Origin: Rhizophagus irregularis | Lineage: Eukaryota; Glomeromycota; Glomeromycetes; Glomerales; Glomeraceae | Reading direction: 5' to 3' | Assembly (NCBI RefSeq): GCF_026210795.1 | Contig: NC_089460.1 | Location: forward strand, 1,612,001 to 1,676,000 | Length of the DNA: 64,000 bases | Shown: in pieces, positions 49,173 to 58,941 of the stretch | Position numbering within the stretch: the stretch's first letter is position 1 | Layout: each line of letters begins with the position of its first letter | Notes under the pieces: model-generated | Told to the model about the DNA's origin: nothing | Seen by the model: the letters and a program-made list of their open reading frames with translations, nothing else | Databases searched by the model: none | Translations under genes and position numbers: made by a program

Positions 49173-50987
49173 TTAAATTTCTATTTTTACTTTAACATTA
49201 TCATTTTCTTGTTCATATCTCTTGGAAAGTTGGTCAATTTTTTTACTCAAAGTAGCAATGAGAGCAGCATGTTTAGCTCTTACATTGTCAGATTTGATCT
49301 TCTTATCTTCGTTCAAATCCATATTAAATAAATTCTTTGATAATAAATCCATCATATCATCAGATTTTTCTTGTTTAACTTTTACCGGCTCTACAACCTC
49401 TACTTGTTTCTTTTGAGTAACTTTTGAAAATATTTGTGTTGTAATTTTAGATGATTGTACATTTGACCCTTTATCCTTAGGTATTACATAACTTGTATCT
49501 TCCTCTTGTGATTCGTTCTTAACTTTATCTCTCAACGTTGTTGCTTCGGAAATTTCTTTAGTCAATGATAGACCAGTAGTTGGAGCATTACATTGAGGAT
49601 TATCAAGTTTTTTGCAAGGAATCAACGGTGGAGTCACATCGATATATTCATTAGTATGAGATAAAGTAAGAGGAACTTCATAATCAAAATATTGTGAAGC
49701 GGAGAACGCTTGAGAAGGTAAAGTAGGTGTAGTGGTAGTAGCAGTGGAAGTGGAAGGTGTAGTTGGATTAGCTACTTCAGGTACATCATAGATGAATAAA
49801 TCATTTGTAGTCCAATTGCTAGCTTCTTCAGGTGGAGATGGAAAATCATTGGAATTATAAAGAGCTGAAGTAGTTGTAGGGATATCTGATAAAACAGATG
49901 GATAAGCGCTTGAAGTTACAACAGGATATAAAACATTTGTATCGACACTATTACTATCATCTAAATTTAAATATGCGCTCGCATCAGCAGTTGAAAAAGT
50001 ATCAAGAGGAAGTGACATTAATTGAGAATTTGAGTCGAATGAATCCAAAAGATTAAATCCATTTTCATTCAATATGTTATCATTATTAATTTCTCTCATT
50101 GTACAAGCAAGAAAATCATTAATTTGATTAAAATCTTCTTTTGTGTTAAGAGATGGGAGTGAATCAAAATCCAATCCATCTTGATCAATAACTTTAGATA
50201 AATCCTCTAATTTTCTAAACAAGACTAAATTAATTAAAGAAATTTGTTAATAATTTATTAAAGTAAAATTCTTTTTTAATTTAAAAATTACAAATATCTT
50301 ACTTTCATTATATTGAGGGTCAATACGTTTTCTTTTGACATCTTGAACGAAACCATCAAACATATCAACGCTACGTTTATTACTAGTACGATTATTATAA
50401 TTTAGACTAGTTGTAGAATCAATTAGATAAGTAGGGCTTGTATAATTGCATATTTCAGCATTAGAGATTTGAGAAAAATCAAAGTTTGATGGTAAATAAT
50501 CATTAGTTAAGTCGGAGATAACGCTGTTACCAGGAGAAAGAGGAATATGATGAGGAGAAGAAGCAGAAGATATTGAGGGAGAATGTTCAGAGGAAGAAGA
50601 ACAATGAGGAGGAGTAGGAGGGTGAAGATTTTTCTTATTCATTCTTCCCATTATAATTTGTTGTTGATGTTGATCCGTATGAATTTTTTCATGTTTCTTT
50701 AAATCTTGAGGACGTTTAAAAGCTTTCTTACAACTTTCGCAAACATGTGGTTTAAGTGGAACATGAACTCTTAAATGACTAGTGATATGATCTCTTTTGG
50801 TAGTTACCACTTCACATTTATCCCAATGACAACTAAGGCATAAATTTCCAGTAGATTTACGGCCAACATGATCATGAGCTAAATGACCATAAAGTAATTC
50901 TGGATCTTCAAAAGTACGAAAACATTGATTCCAAAGACAAACTAATTCTTCACTTTTGACAGAAGGTGGTGGTGTTAATAAAGACAT
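49173..50987 (-). CDS. pacC: PacC/Rim101-type zinc-finger transcription factor
   Basis: Two exons, 50303-50987 and 49173-50224, give 578 residues; the intron restores frame (I-L-F-R-K-L-E). Three N-terminal C2H2 fingers are visible. Finger 1 is C17/C22/H35/H40 with LVCLWNQC. Finger 2 is C53/C58/H71/H75 with CHWDKCEV and [19 protein letters not shown]. Finger 3 is C83/C86/H99/H103 with [14 protein letters not shown]. The VPLKPHVC...[14 protein letters not shown] run is diagnostic of the PacC/Rim101 ambient-pH regulator, which binds GCCARG and in many fungi is activated by proteolysis at alkaline pH. The long low-complexity C-terminus is Ser/Thr/Pro/Asp-rich and ends in a short charged helix ([13 protein letters not shown]). 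I do not recognise a processing-signal box. Upstream DNA holds a cluster of PacC-type sites. Confidence 0.93.
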
Positions 50988-52504
50988 TCTTAAAAAAAAC
51001 TTTATATTTACAATAATTAAGAAGTTATTCTTGTTGGTAGGTAATAAATAATATATTTTTAAACGATTTAAACTTGAAATCTATTTTCCTCTCAGAGAAA
51101 AAACTGAATTCGATAAAAAAATTTATTTGACTCAAAAGGATATTTTTTTTTTTTCCTCAATTTGATGTAGTTCTTATAAATAGGAAAGTCCAAGACAAAT
51201 ACGGATAAGTTTAAAAAAATAGCAAACGTTTTATTTTCTTTAATAAGAAAAAGACCAAGGATTGTTGAGAGTTTCTAATTATAAATAGAAAATTAATGCA
51301 AGTGATTAAATATGGAATATATGTTTAATTTTTCTTGGCACGAGATCACGTTCACAGCTTTTAGCAAATCAATAGTCTTTGCCAAGAAAAATTACAGTAT
51401 CTTCAGTATTTTCCAGAATACCCATAACTGAATATATAATAATTATAAATTCACGTTTGGTTGATACGCCAAGAAACCAAGAACTCTATTTAAAGAAACT
51501 TATACCTTTTACTTGGCTTTGTAATTTTTTGTAATTTGAAACTTTGGCCGCCAAGATTAACGTCACATATTATTTTATTCTTAAGAAATTTTACAAAAAT
51601 TATGTAAAATAATATTTTTGATGTCGTCATATAATTAGCATGTGAATTGTATTTTTAGAATTTAAAATCAAAGAAATTCCATATGCTTTTCCTCTTTCGG
51701 CTTGGTAAAAAATGTTATTAATATAAAATAATAAAAACAATAATTTTTTCAAAATGCATCGTAGGTTCGTAATAATAAACATTCTTTGAAATATTTCCAT
51801 ATTTATTACTGTATTAAAAGAAAAAAGACATAACATTTTAATATGAAACCTATGCACTTCATGTAATTCTTGTACTTCAAAGTGTTCATAGTGATTCATG
51901 TAATTACAAATAAATGAAAATCTGACGTTAATTGGCTGATTATCTTCTCTTAAACTTTTGCTCCCCATGTTTTATTTTAAAATAGAATAAATATTTGCGG
52001 ATCTTTAGATTCATCCCCATGCTCTCACGATCTTTTTGTTTGGTTAATAATAATAATAAATATACTGTATATTAGTTTTTGAGTTTTGATAATGATCGAT
52101 TATCATGCATATCTTTAGTACATCCATTACATTCAAAGTTAAAGTTTTTAAAAAAAAAAATTAGATTAATAATATTCAAACAATTGATGATATCATTAAC
52201 TTTTTAAAAGTTTCGAGAAATCCAAAATTTTCGCTAAAATTTCGGCACTTTTCAAAAAGGTATTATTATGGGAATTATATTTTATCTTTATTGGTAAATT
52301 ACGTGGATTTTTTTTTTTTCATTTACTGAATGATTGATCTACCATACAGAATATTATTTTGGTTATTTTCATTTTTTAGCCATATTTAAATGGAGATAGG
52401 GCCGGTTTTTCTTGTTTCAGAGAAAGGATCCTTTTTCATATAATTGTAAATAAGACTTTTTTTTTCTTATATCTTTCTTCTTCTTCTTCTTTTTAATAAT
52501 CGTG
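50988..52504. other. Divergent promoter region, PacC gene and alginate-lyase gene
   Basis: It has no gene. It includes the GCCAAG cluster (51334-51555) and a CT-rich run just before the alginate-lyase start (52460-52500). A minus-strand frame at 51627-51968 is probably non-coding. Confidence 0.6.
51334..51555. promoter_or_regulatory. Cluster of five PacC-type GCCAAG sites
   Basis: GCCAAG occurs on the plus strand at 51381-51386, 51468-51473 and 51550-51555, and on the minus strand at 51334-51339 and 51512-51517. All five lie within 222 bp, about 350-570 bp upstream of the PacC-type start codon. The first two belong to a perfect 14-bp inverted repeat (51327-51340 with 51380-51393). GCCARG is the known core bound by Aspergillus PacC. 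Its position suggests self-control, and possibly control of the divergent lyase gene 950 bp further on. Confidence 0.6.
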
Positions 52505-53800
52505 ATGGGATTAAATAATCAAAAAATATTAGTTTTGATCATATTTGGAACTATATACTCTATTTTTATGTGGACATTTGCTCCCGGAGTTAAGGATGAT
52601 CATTTACATATATCTAATATAAATGATAAGTTTTATGCAAACTATCTTGATACTTTCCGTCAACAACATTATAATATGTTATCAAATCTTATCAATAAAG
52701 CAAATAAAGCATTAAAAAATGATTCAGTTTATTCAGTAACTTTAAAACCTCAACTTGCACCTTCAAATGATCCACATGATTACATGTCACTGGCAAGATA
52801 TTTTTGGCCAGACCCAAATAAACCGGATGGATTACCTTATATGAGAAAAGATGGTTATTCTAACCCTGAGATTGAAACTATTAAAGACTATTCTTTATTA
52901 AGAAAATTATTTGATGATGTTGAAAATTTAGGATTTGCTTATTATTTTACAAGAAATGATTCATACGTTGAGAAAGCTGTTTATAGAATTAAAGAATGGT
53001 TTATAAATCCAAAAACAAGGATGAATCCTAATCTTAATTATGCAAGTTTTATTAAAGGTCAAGATTTAGGAAGAAGAACTGGTATAATAGATATGCGACC
53101 TATTTATAGGATGTTACAGTCTATACCTTTAATGCGTTCATCTCGTAAATGGGATCATTCGGTAGAGAAAAAATTTAAAATTTGGTTATCAAAATATTAT
53201 TTTTGGTTAGAAAAAACTTCTATAGGAATAGATGAAAAGGAGTCAACAAATAATCATGGGACATATTATGATGTACAAGCGATTTATCTATTATCTTATC
53301 TAGGCAGAGAAGAGGAGGCACGTAAATATTCATATGAAGCACTAATAAATAGGGTAAATGAAGGAATTCTTCCTACAGGACAACAACCTCATGAAACAAA
53401 ACGCCCAACTTCATGGTATTATTCAACATTTAATTTACAAGCATTATTTCTTTTAGCCGAAAGATCACAATATTTTGGATTTGATGGATGGAATTATGTT
53501 GGACCTGAAGGTCAATCCATTAGAAAAGCTGTTGATTATTTATTATCTTTTGCCTTATCAAATGGGAAAGGTTGGCCTTTTAAAAATATTAATGGATTTG
53601 AAATGAATAATTTTGTTAAATTATTAGAATTAGCTTTTGTTATTTGGCCTGATGATAAATATCTTGAAGCTTTAGTTATTTTAAGACCTAAAGCTAAATT
53701 AGAACAAGCATTAGAATATAAAGATACTGAATGGGAAGACAATTACCTTTGTATTTGGTCTTTAATGACAAATAGGCAATTATGGACTTGTTTAAAATAA
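52505..53800 (+). CDS. Alginate-lyase-family protein, membrane-anchored, copy 1
   Basis: A single exon from ATG 52505 gives 431 residues; a GTG three bases upstream is not used as a start. An N-terminal segment (KILVLIIFGTIYSIFMWTF) is a type II signal-anchor or uncleaved signal peptide. The remainder matches the alginate-lyase fold: YFWPDPNKPDGLPYMRKDG, PNLNYASFIKGQDLGRRTG, and NNHGTYYDVQAIYLLSYLG with the Asn-His pair used in catalysis by related lyases. An aromatic GQQPHETKRPTSWYYSTFN segment and a final LWTC follow. These enzymes cleave mannuronate- or glucuronate-containing polysaccharides by beta-elimination. The natural substrate is unknown; fungal glucuronan or plant uronides are possible. 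No introns, unlike most neighbours. The next gene is a close tandem paralogue. Confidence 0.86.
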   Translation: MGLNNQKILVLIIFGTIYSIFMWTFAPGVKDDHLHISNINDKFYANYLDTFRQQHYNMLSNLINKANKALKNDSVYSVTLKPQLAPSNDPHDYMSLARYFWPDPNKPDGLPYMRKDGYSNPEIETIKDYSLLRKLFDDVENLGFAYYFTRNDSYVEKAVYRIKEWFINPKTRMNPNLNYASFIKGQDLGRRTGIIDMRPIYRMLQSIPLMRSSRKWDHSVEKKFKIWLSKYYFWLEKTSIGIDEKESTNNHGTYYDVQAIYLLSYLGREEEARKYSYEALINRVNEGILPTGQQPHETKRPTSWYYSTFNLQALFLLAERSQYFGFDGWNYVGPEGQSIRKAVDYLLSFALSNGKGWPFKNINGFEMNNFVKLLELAFVIWPDDKYLEALVILRPKAKLEQALEYKDTEWEDNYLCIWSLMTNRQLWTCLK

Positions 53801-54824
53801 TAATCTTTTTAAGGATAAGAAAGAATGATTTTAATAGATCTGTTCTTTATTAGTTTTTTTTGTTAATAAATGATGGGAAGATGAATTTGGTTATTGTTTT
53901 TGGATAATTATAAAAGTTTTTTTTTTTATTCTCTTGTGATCTTACTACCAACCCATTTTTGCTCCTTTTCTTTACAAATTTAGGAAAAAAAAGGTAATAA
54001 ATGTCTTGGCGTTACGGATTTTTTTGGGGGGCAAGAAAACAGGGTTAATGTTGAATTTGAATTAACTGGATTAATACTTAATAATATTTTTTTTAGTTTA
54101 CAAATAAAATTAATAAGAACGTATGATATTAAAATATGATATATATGTTGTACGTATGATAATCAATTAACAAGAGTAATAAAGATGTAATATAATAAAA
54201 ATGGTTAATAATCTACTTTACTAAAGACAGTTTAATAGACAAAAAAGATTTCTAATGTTAATCTCTTTCTTTACCAATTTTCTCTCTAACCTTCTCTCTT
54301 TCCCTTTACTGCCTAACTTCCCTTGCTTCACTCATGAATTGATTGGTTCAAACATCTACTTTCGAAAATACGATAATATAATGCTACATTTTGCTTTACC
54401 CCATTGTAGAATAATATATCCGATAATAATTCATATAAATTGGCTGAGAATGGCGAAAATACTATGATTTACCAATTTTGATAACTGAAGGAAGATCTAA
54501 GAATAAATTACACTGGTTATCGATTACTTAAATAGAAGTTTGACTTGACTGATATAGAAATTTGATACAAAACTTTATTGATGATCCCCGTTTAAATAGT
54601 GTTTGTTTCATTTACCGTTGTACAAAATTAATTTCGGGTTACGAGGTTTCTTAAAAAAAAAGAATAAGGGACAAATTTTTCGCTTAAAAAAAGGATATTT
54701 CTTTTGTTTGTTGTTAAATATAAATAATATATAACAAACTAAAGGGAATAATAAAAAAAAAAAGAAATATTTACGTATATAATAATCTATATTATTTTTT
54801 TTAAAAAAAAATAATTTTTTTCTA
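53801..54824. other. Intergenic between the two lyase genes
   Basis: About 1 kb, AT-rich with many T and A runs. No ORF with protein-like sequence is visible. It likely holds the 3' UTR of copy 1 and the promoter of copy 2. Confidence 0.55.
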
Positions 54825-56279
54825 ATGATTCTACAAAAAATTTTAACTCTATCAATATTTGGAACTTTATGTTTTATTTTTTTATGGACATTTTGGCCGG
54901 AAGATTCTAAACACTTACGTTTAGATGTCTCCTTTCCGGCATCTGTTATTCAACAACCTGAGATAGTTGAGCCGCCAAAACCACAAATAACATCAACAGA
55001 TAATAATAAGAAGATAAAAAATGAACCTATTGAAAAAACTTTACCTTCAAACAAATTATCAACAGTTTATGATGTAAATGGTAATCCTAAAGAGTATACA
55101 AATAGTAGATATTACGCAAATTATCTTTCTATTCTTCGACAACAACATCATCAAATGTTATCAACACTTCTCAATAAAGCGGATAATGCGTTAAGAAATA
55201 ATTCGGTTTATTCAGTAACTTTAAAACCTCAACTTGCGCCTTCAAATGATCCACATGATTTCATGTCGTTAGCAAGATATTTTTGGCCAAATCCAAAAAA
55301 AAAAAATGGGTTACCTTATATAGGACGAGATGGTTATGTTAATCCTGAGATTGAAACTGTTAAAGATTATTCCCTTTTGAGAAAATTATTTAAAGATGTT
55401 GAGAATTTAGGATTTGCTTATTATTTTACAAGAAATGATTCATATGTTGAGAAATCTGTTTATAGAATCAAAGAATGGTTTATAAATCCAAAGACAAAGA
55501 TGAATCCTAATCTTAATTATGCTAGTTTTATTAAAGGTCATAAATCAGGAAGAAGAACTGGTGTATTGGATATGCATCCTATTTATAGAATGTTACAATC
55601 TATACCTTTAATGCGTTCATCGCATAAATGGGATTTTTCAGTAGAGAAAGAATTAAAAGATTGGATATCAAAATATTATCAATGGTTGGAAACAACTTCT
55701 TTAGGAAAAGATGAAAAGTATTCAAAAAACAATCATGGAACATATTATGATGTACAAGCGGTTTATCTATTATCTTATTTAGATAGAGAAGAGGAGGCAC
55801 GTAAATATTCACGCGAAGCATTAATAAATAGAGTAAACAAAGGAATTCTTCCTACAGGACAACAACCTCATGAAACAAAGCGTCCAACTTCATGGTTTTA
55901 TTCAACATTTAATTTACAAGCATTATTTCTTTTAGCCGAAAGATCACAATATTTTGGATTTGATGGATGGAATTATGTTGGTCCTAAAGGTCAAACCATT
56001 AAAAAAGCTGTTGATTATTTATTACCTTTCGCCTTATCAAATGGGAAAGATTGGCCTTTTAAAAACATTAAAGAATTTGAAGTAAATAGTTTTGTTAGAT
56101 TATTAGAATTAGCTTTTGTTATTTGGCCTGATGATAAATATCTTGAAGCTTTAGTTATTTTAAGACCTAAAGCTAAATTAGAACAAGCATTAGAATATAG
56201 AAATGCTGATTGGGAAGATAATTACCTTTGTGTTTGGTCTTTAATGACAAATAGACAATTATGGACTTGTGTTGAATGA
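54825..56279 (+). CDS. Alginate-lyase-family protein, membrane-anchored, copy 2
   Basis: A single exon of 484 residues, tandem to copy 1 and very similar over the lyase domain (about 80% identical by eye from YYANYLS to LWTC). The main difference is an extra stem of about 50 residues after the membrane segment (ILTLSIFGTLCFIFLWTFWP). That stem is rich in Pro, Lys and Asn and probably spaces the enzyme from the membrane. All family motifs are kept: YFWPNPKKKNGLPYIGRDG, NNHGTYYDVQAVYLLSYLD, GQQPHETKRPTSWFYSTFN. It is intronless like copy 1, so duplication of an intronless gene is likely. Substrate and compartment are the same open questions. Confidence 0.87.
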   Translation: MILQKILTLSIFGTLCFIFLWTFWPEDSKHLRLDVSFPASVIQQPEIVEPPKPQITSTDNNKKIKNEPIEKTLPSNKLSTVYDVNGNPKEYTNSRYYANYLSILRQQHHQMLSTLLNKADNALRNNSVYSVTLKPQLAPSNDPHDFMSLARYFWPNPKKKNGLPYIGRDGYVNPEIETVKDYSLLRKLFKDVENLGFAYYFTRNDSYVEKSVYRIKEWFINPKTKMNPNLNYASFIKGHKSGRRTGVLDMHPIYRMLQSIPLMRSSHKWDFSVEKELKDWISKYYQWLETTSLGKDEKYSKNNHGTYYDVQAVYLLSYLDREEEARKYSREALINRVNKGILPTGQQPHETKRPTSWFYSTFNLQALFLLAERSQYFGFDGWNYVGPKGQTIKKAVDYLLPFALSNGKDWPFKNIKEFEVNSFVRLLELAFVIWPDDKYLEALVILRPKAKLEQALEYRNADWEDNYLCVWSLMTNRQLWTCVE

Positions 56280-57070
56280 TGATATCCTTTAGGGAGGGAC
56301 AATAGGAATGATAAAGAAGAATTATTTAAATATATATAAATGTACTGTAAAAAAGAATTATTTATTTAGATAATTTCGGAACTTTTTTTAATTTTTAATA
56401 CTTTAATATAATGTCAAATTGTTCTTAATGATTTATTAAATTCGTTAAAATTTTTACTCGTTTTTAATTTCAATTGTCATCGTGTTGCGGTTAAATATCA
56501 CCGTCATGTCTTTTTGGCTGGCGTTGTGCAGAGTTATGCAAAGGTGTGCCGTTTGCGTTGTGACGAATAGGATTTCATATAATGCACATCTTTGATCCCA
56601 GAAATGTTATATAAATGTGTATATTGGTTCGGACGTGTTGTTCTCATAAAAGCCGCATTAGTTTTCCTTTTCAAGATGTCATGTTTTTTGTTAATCTTTT
56701 CGATCATTTTATTTTTCTAGAGCCCTCCAGTAATGGCCTTTGAAATATTGGACTAATGAACATTGTTTAGTTCAATTCCAAATTTTATTGATTAATGTAA
56801 CATGTATATTTAATTCCAATCAGACAATCACTTTTAATTATTAATCTTATTGTTTGCTATTACAATTCAGATAGGTACATATCAACTACTAATTACAGTA
56901 ATTACAGTATGTATTGTTAGTATAATAAAATGTAATTCCTAAAAATATCTTGAGGGTTTTTAGCTTGACAACAAACATCAGTGCAGGAATAGCCGTACCA
57001 GTATGATCACCCGAAGTTACCATACTTCCCAGTGATATTTTGCAACCAAAGTAGAATCGCTATGTCGAAC

Positions 57071-57135
57071 GCCTGCTACCATCACATAGGTGTATATTTA
57101 TGATCGGACTTCGCAGTGATGGTGGGTAGTTAGGC
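57071..57135. other. GC-richer segment able to form a stable hairpin
   Basis: GCCTGCTACCATCAC (57071-57085) can pair with GTGATGGTGGGTAGTTAGGC (57116-57135): GTGATGGT with ACCATCAC, then GGTAG with CTACC and AGGC with GCCT after small bulges. It lies in an island (about 56960-57180) with more G+C than its surroundings. The nearby TGTCGAACGC on the reverse strand weakly resembles an RNA polymerase III B box. A SINE or small RNA is possible but unproven. Confidence 0.3.
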
Positions 57136-57292
57136 CACTACTATATGACCAATCATGAAGTACTGTACCTTCCATGGAAGGTTTTCATTTAGCATTTTTA
57201 TCTATAGAGAGAGATGGGGAAAATCAGAAATATTAGTTGGAATGTAAGTGGAAATTTACATTTGGACATAGGCAATTGGACAATATCCAAAA

Positions 57293-58130
57293 AGGCAGTG
57301 TTGTCATTAGAACGTGACATGTCTGTGGACAGGACGAGACGGAATACGTCTGGGACATGTCCAAGAATTTTTTAGCAACGTTCGAGATATTGGGACATTA
57401 AAAAAGTCAGGATGTTTAATATAATAATTGATTCAAATTTAATGGATGGACATTGGACAGGACAATCCGACAAGCCTGGGATATGTCATATGTCCAAGAA
57501 TTTTTAGCAACGTTCGGGATATTGGGACATTAAAAAAGTCAGGATGTTTAATATAATAATTGATTCAAATTTAATGGAATATATCTTATTAGATGAGATG
57601 AATCAAATGGTATTTATTTCATCTCTCTAACGTTAATATTGATGCTTGGATGGACATTGGACAGGACAAGTCTGGGACAAGTCCAGGACATTAAAATTTT
57701 GATGGAACAGTGTCATGTACAATACTGCCAAAAAGGTATTGGACAAAAATGAACTTTTGTCCCAAAATTTCTAATAATGGACAATCCAAATAACAATTTT
57801 TGAACTTGAGAGTGTCCCAATTGTCCCATGTAACAACACTGCCAAAAAGGTATTGGACAAAATGTGACTTTGTCCCAAAATTTCAAATAATGGGGAACCC
57901 AAATAACAATTGAACTTGAGAGTGTCCCAATTGTCTCATGTACAACACTGCCAAAAAGGTATTGGACAAAATGGACTTTTGTCCCAAAATTTCAAATAAT
58001 GGACAAACCAAATATAATTGAACTTGAGAGTGTCCCAATTGTCCCATGTAACAACACTGCCAAAAAGGTATTGGACAAAAAATGGACTTTGTCCCAAATT
58101 TCCAAACAATGGACAATCCAAATACAATTG
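57293..58130. repeat. Satellite-like arrays with GGACA/TGTCC motifs
   Basis: Two arrays adjoin. The first (about 57293-57580) repeats a ~130-bp block twice, with AGCAACGTTCGNGATATTGG and AAAAAAGTCAGGATGTTTAA nearly identical in both. The second has tandem copies starting at 57721, 57835, 57944 and 58053 (114, 109, 109 and about 80 bp), each containing ACTGCCAAAAAGGTATTGGA, then TTTGTCCCAAA and GAGAGTGTCCCAATTGTC. Both are filled with GGACA and its complement. Short ORFs across the second array on both strands are repeat artefacts. Confidence 0.85.
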
Positions 58131-58875
58131 AATATATCTGATTGGTCTAATTCCAATTGTCCAAAATTTTTTTTTTTTGTTTCCAATTCCAACATCGAGG
58201 ATTGCTTCATAAAAAACGTATCGTTGAGATTTGTGATGTTTTTTTTTATTTTACGTCGTTAAAAAATGTCATATATATCATGTGATCAATCAAAGCACTA
58301 TGAAAAAAATCATGTGCGAAATTTCTCGCACGTGATTTACTTCCGGGACAAAGTGTCTACGAACTTATTTTTTTTTTTATTAACCATAACACGTATCTAT
58401 GGTATTCTTAATTTATGGGGTCCCAAAAGATACTGTTTAAAAAAAAAAGTATACAATTAAAAAGAATCTGCCATACTTTTTAAGAATGGTTAACAAAGGG
58501 AATATCGGAATTACAATTAAGGCCCGGGATTATAACGTCCCGATGATAATTTTTATCCGTAAATCCCGTATTTAACATTAACATTTGAAAATACTCTTTT
58601 TAATTGTTTGTTCATTTAAAACCTTTATGTTAAATCATTAATTTCCGAAAGAGGAATTTATCAAAAAATTAAGTTGCGAACGTGGATCAGAAAAGAAAAT
58701 CACCACCGCCAAAATAAGATCATTTGTTTGTTACCTTTTTTAACAAAATAATAGGAAAAAATCCTTCCCCCACGTGTACAATTTATAGTACAAATCTGCG
58801 TTTCTTGTCTTTTTCAAGTTTCTTTTAATTATTATTAATGAAATTTAGATCAAATAAATCAGGATTTTTTTTTTT

Positions 58876-58888
58876 TAAAAAAAAAAAG

Positions 58889-58937
<49 letters not shown>
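58876..58937. repeat. Homopolymer A tract
   Basis: Sixty-two bases are all A apart from one G at 58888. It directly follows 11 T. Such tracts are prone to sequencing and assembly error, so its length should not be trusted. Confidence 0.9.

Positions 58938-58941
<4 letters not shown>

Noticed and set aside
51627-51968. Minus-strand frame starting MGSKSLREDNQPINVRFSF
   Set aside because: Its first half looks mildly coding, but the rest is low-complexity, there is no domain, and it lies in the PacC promoter region. It could be a small gene; I lack support.
56960-57060. 5S rRNA-like similarity
   Set aside because: A short stretch on the reverse strand (GGGTGATCA with a nearby CTGG) recalls the end of 5S rRNA, but no full-length alignment or stems fit.
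57883-58262. Overlapping ORFs on both strands in the satellite array
   Set aside because: They reflect ~109-bp tandem repeats read in different frames, not genes.
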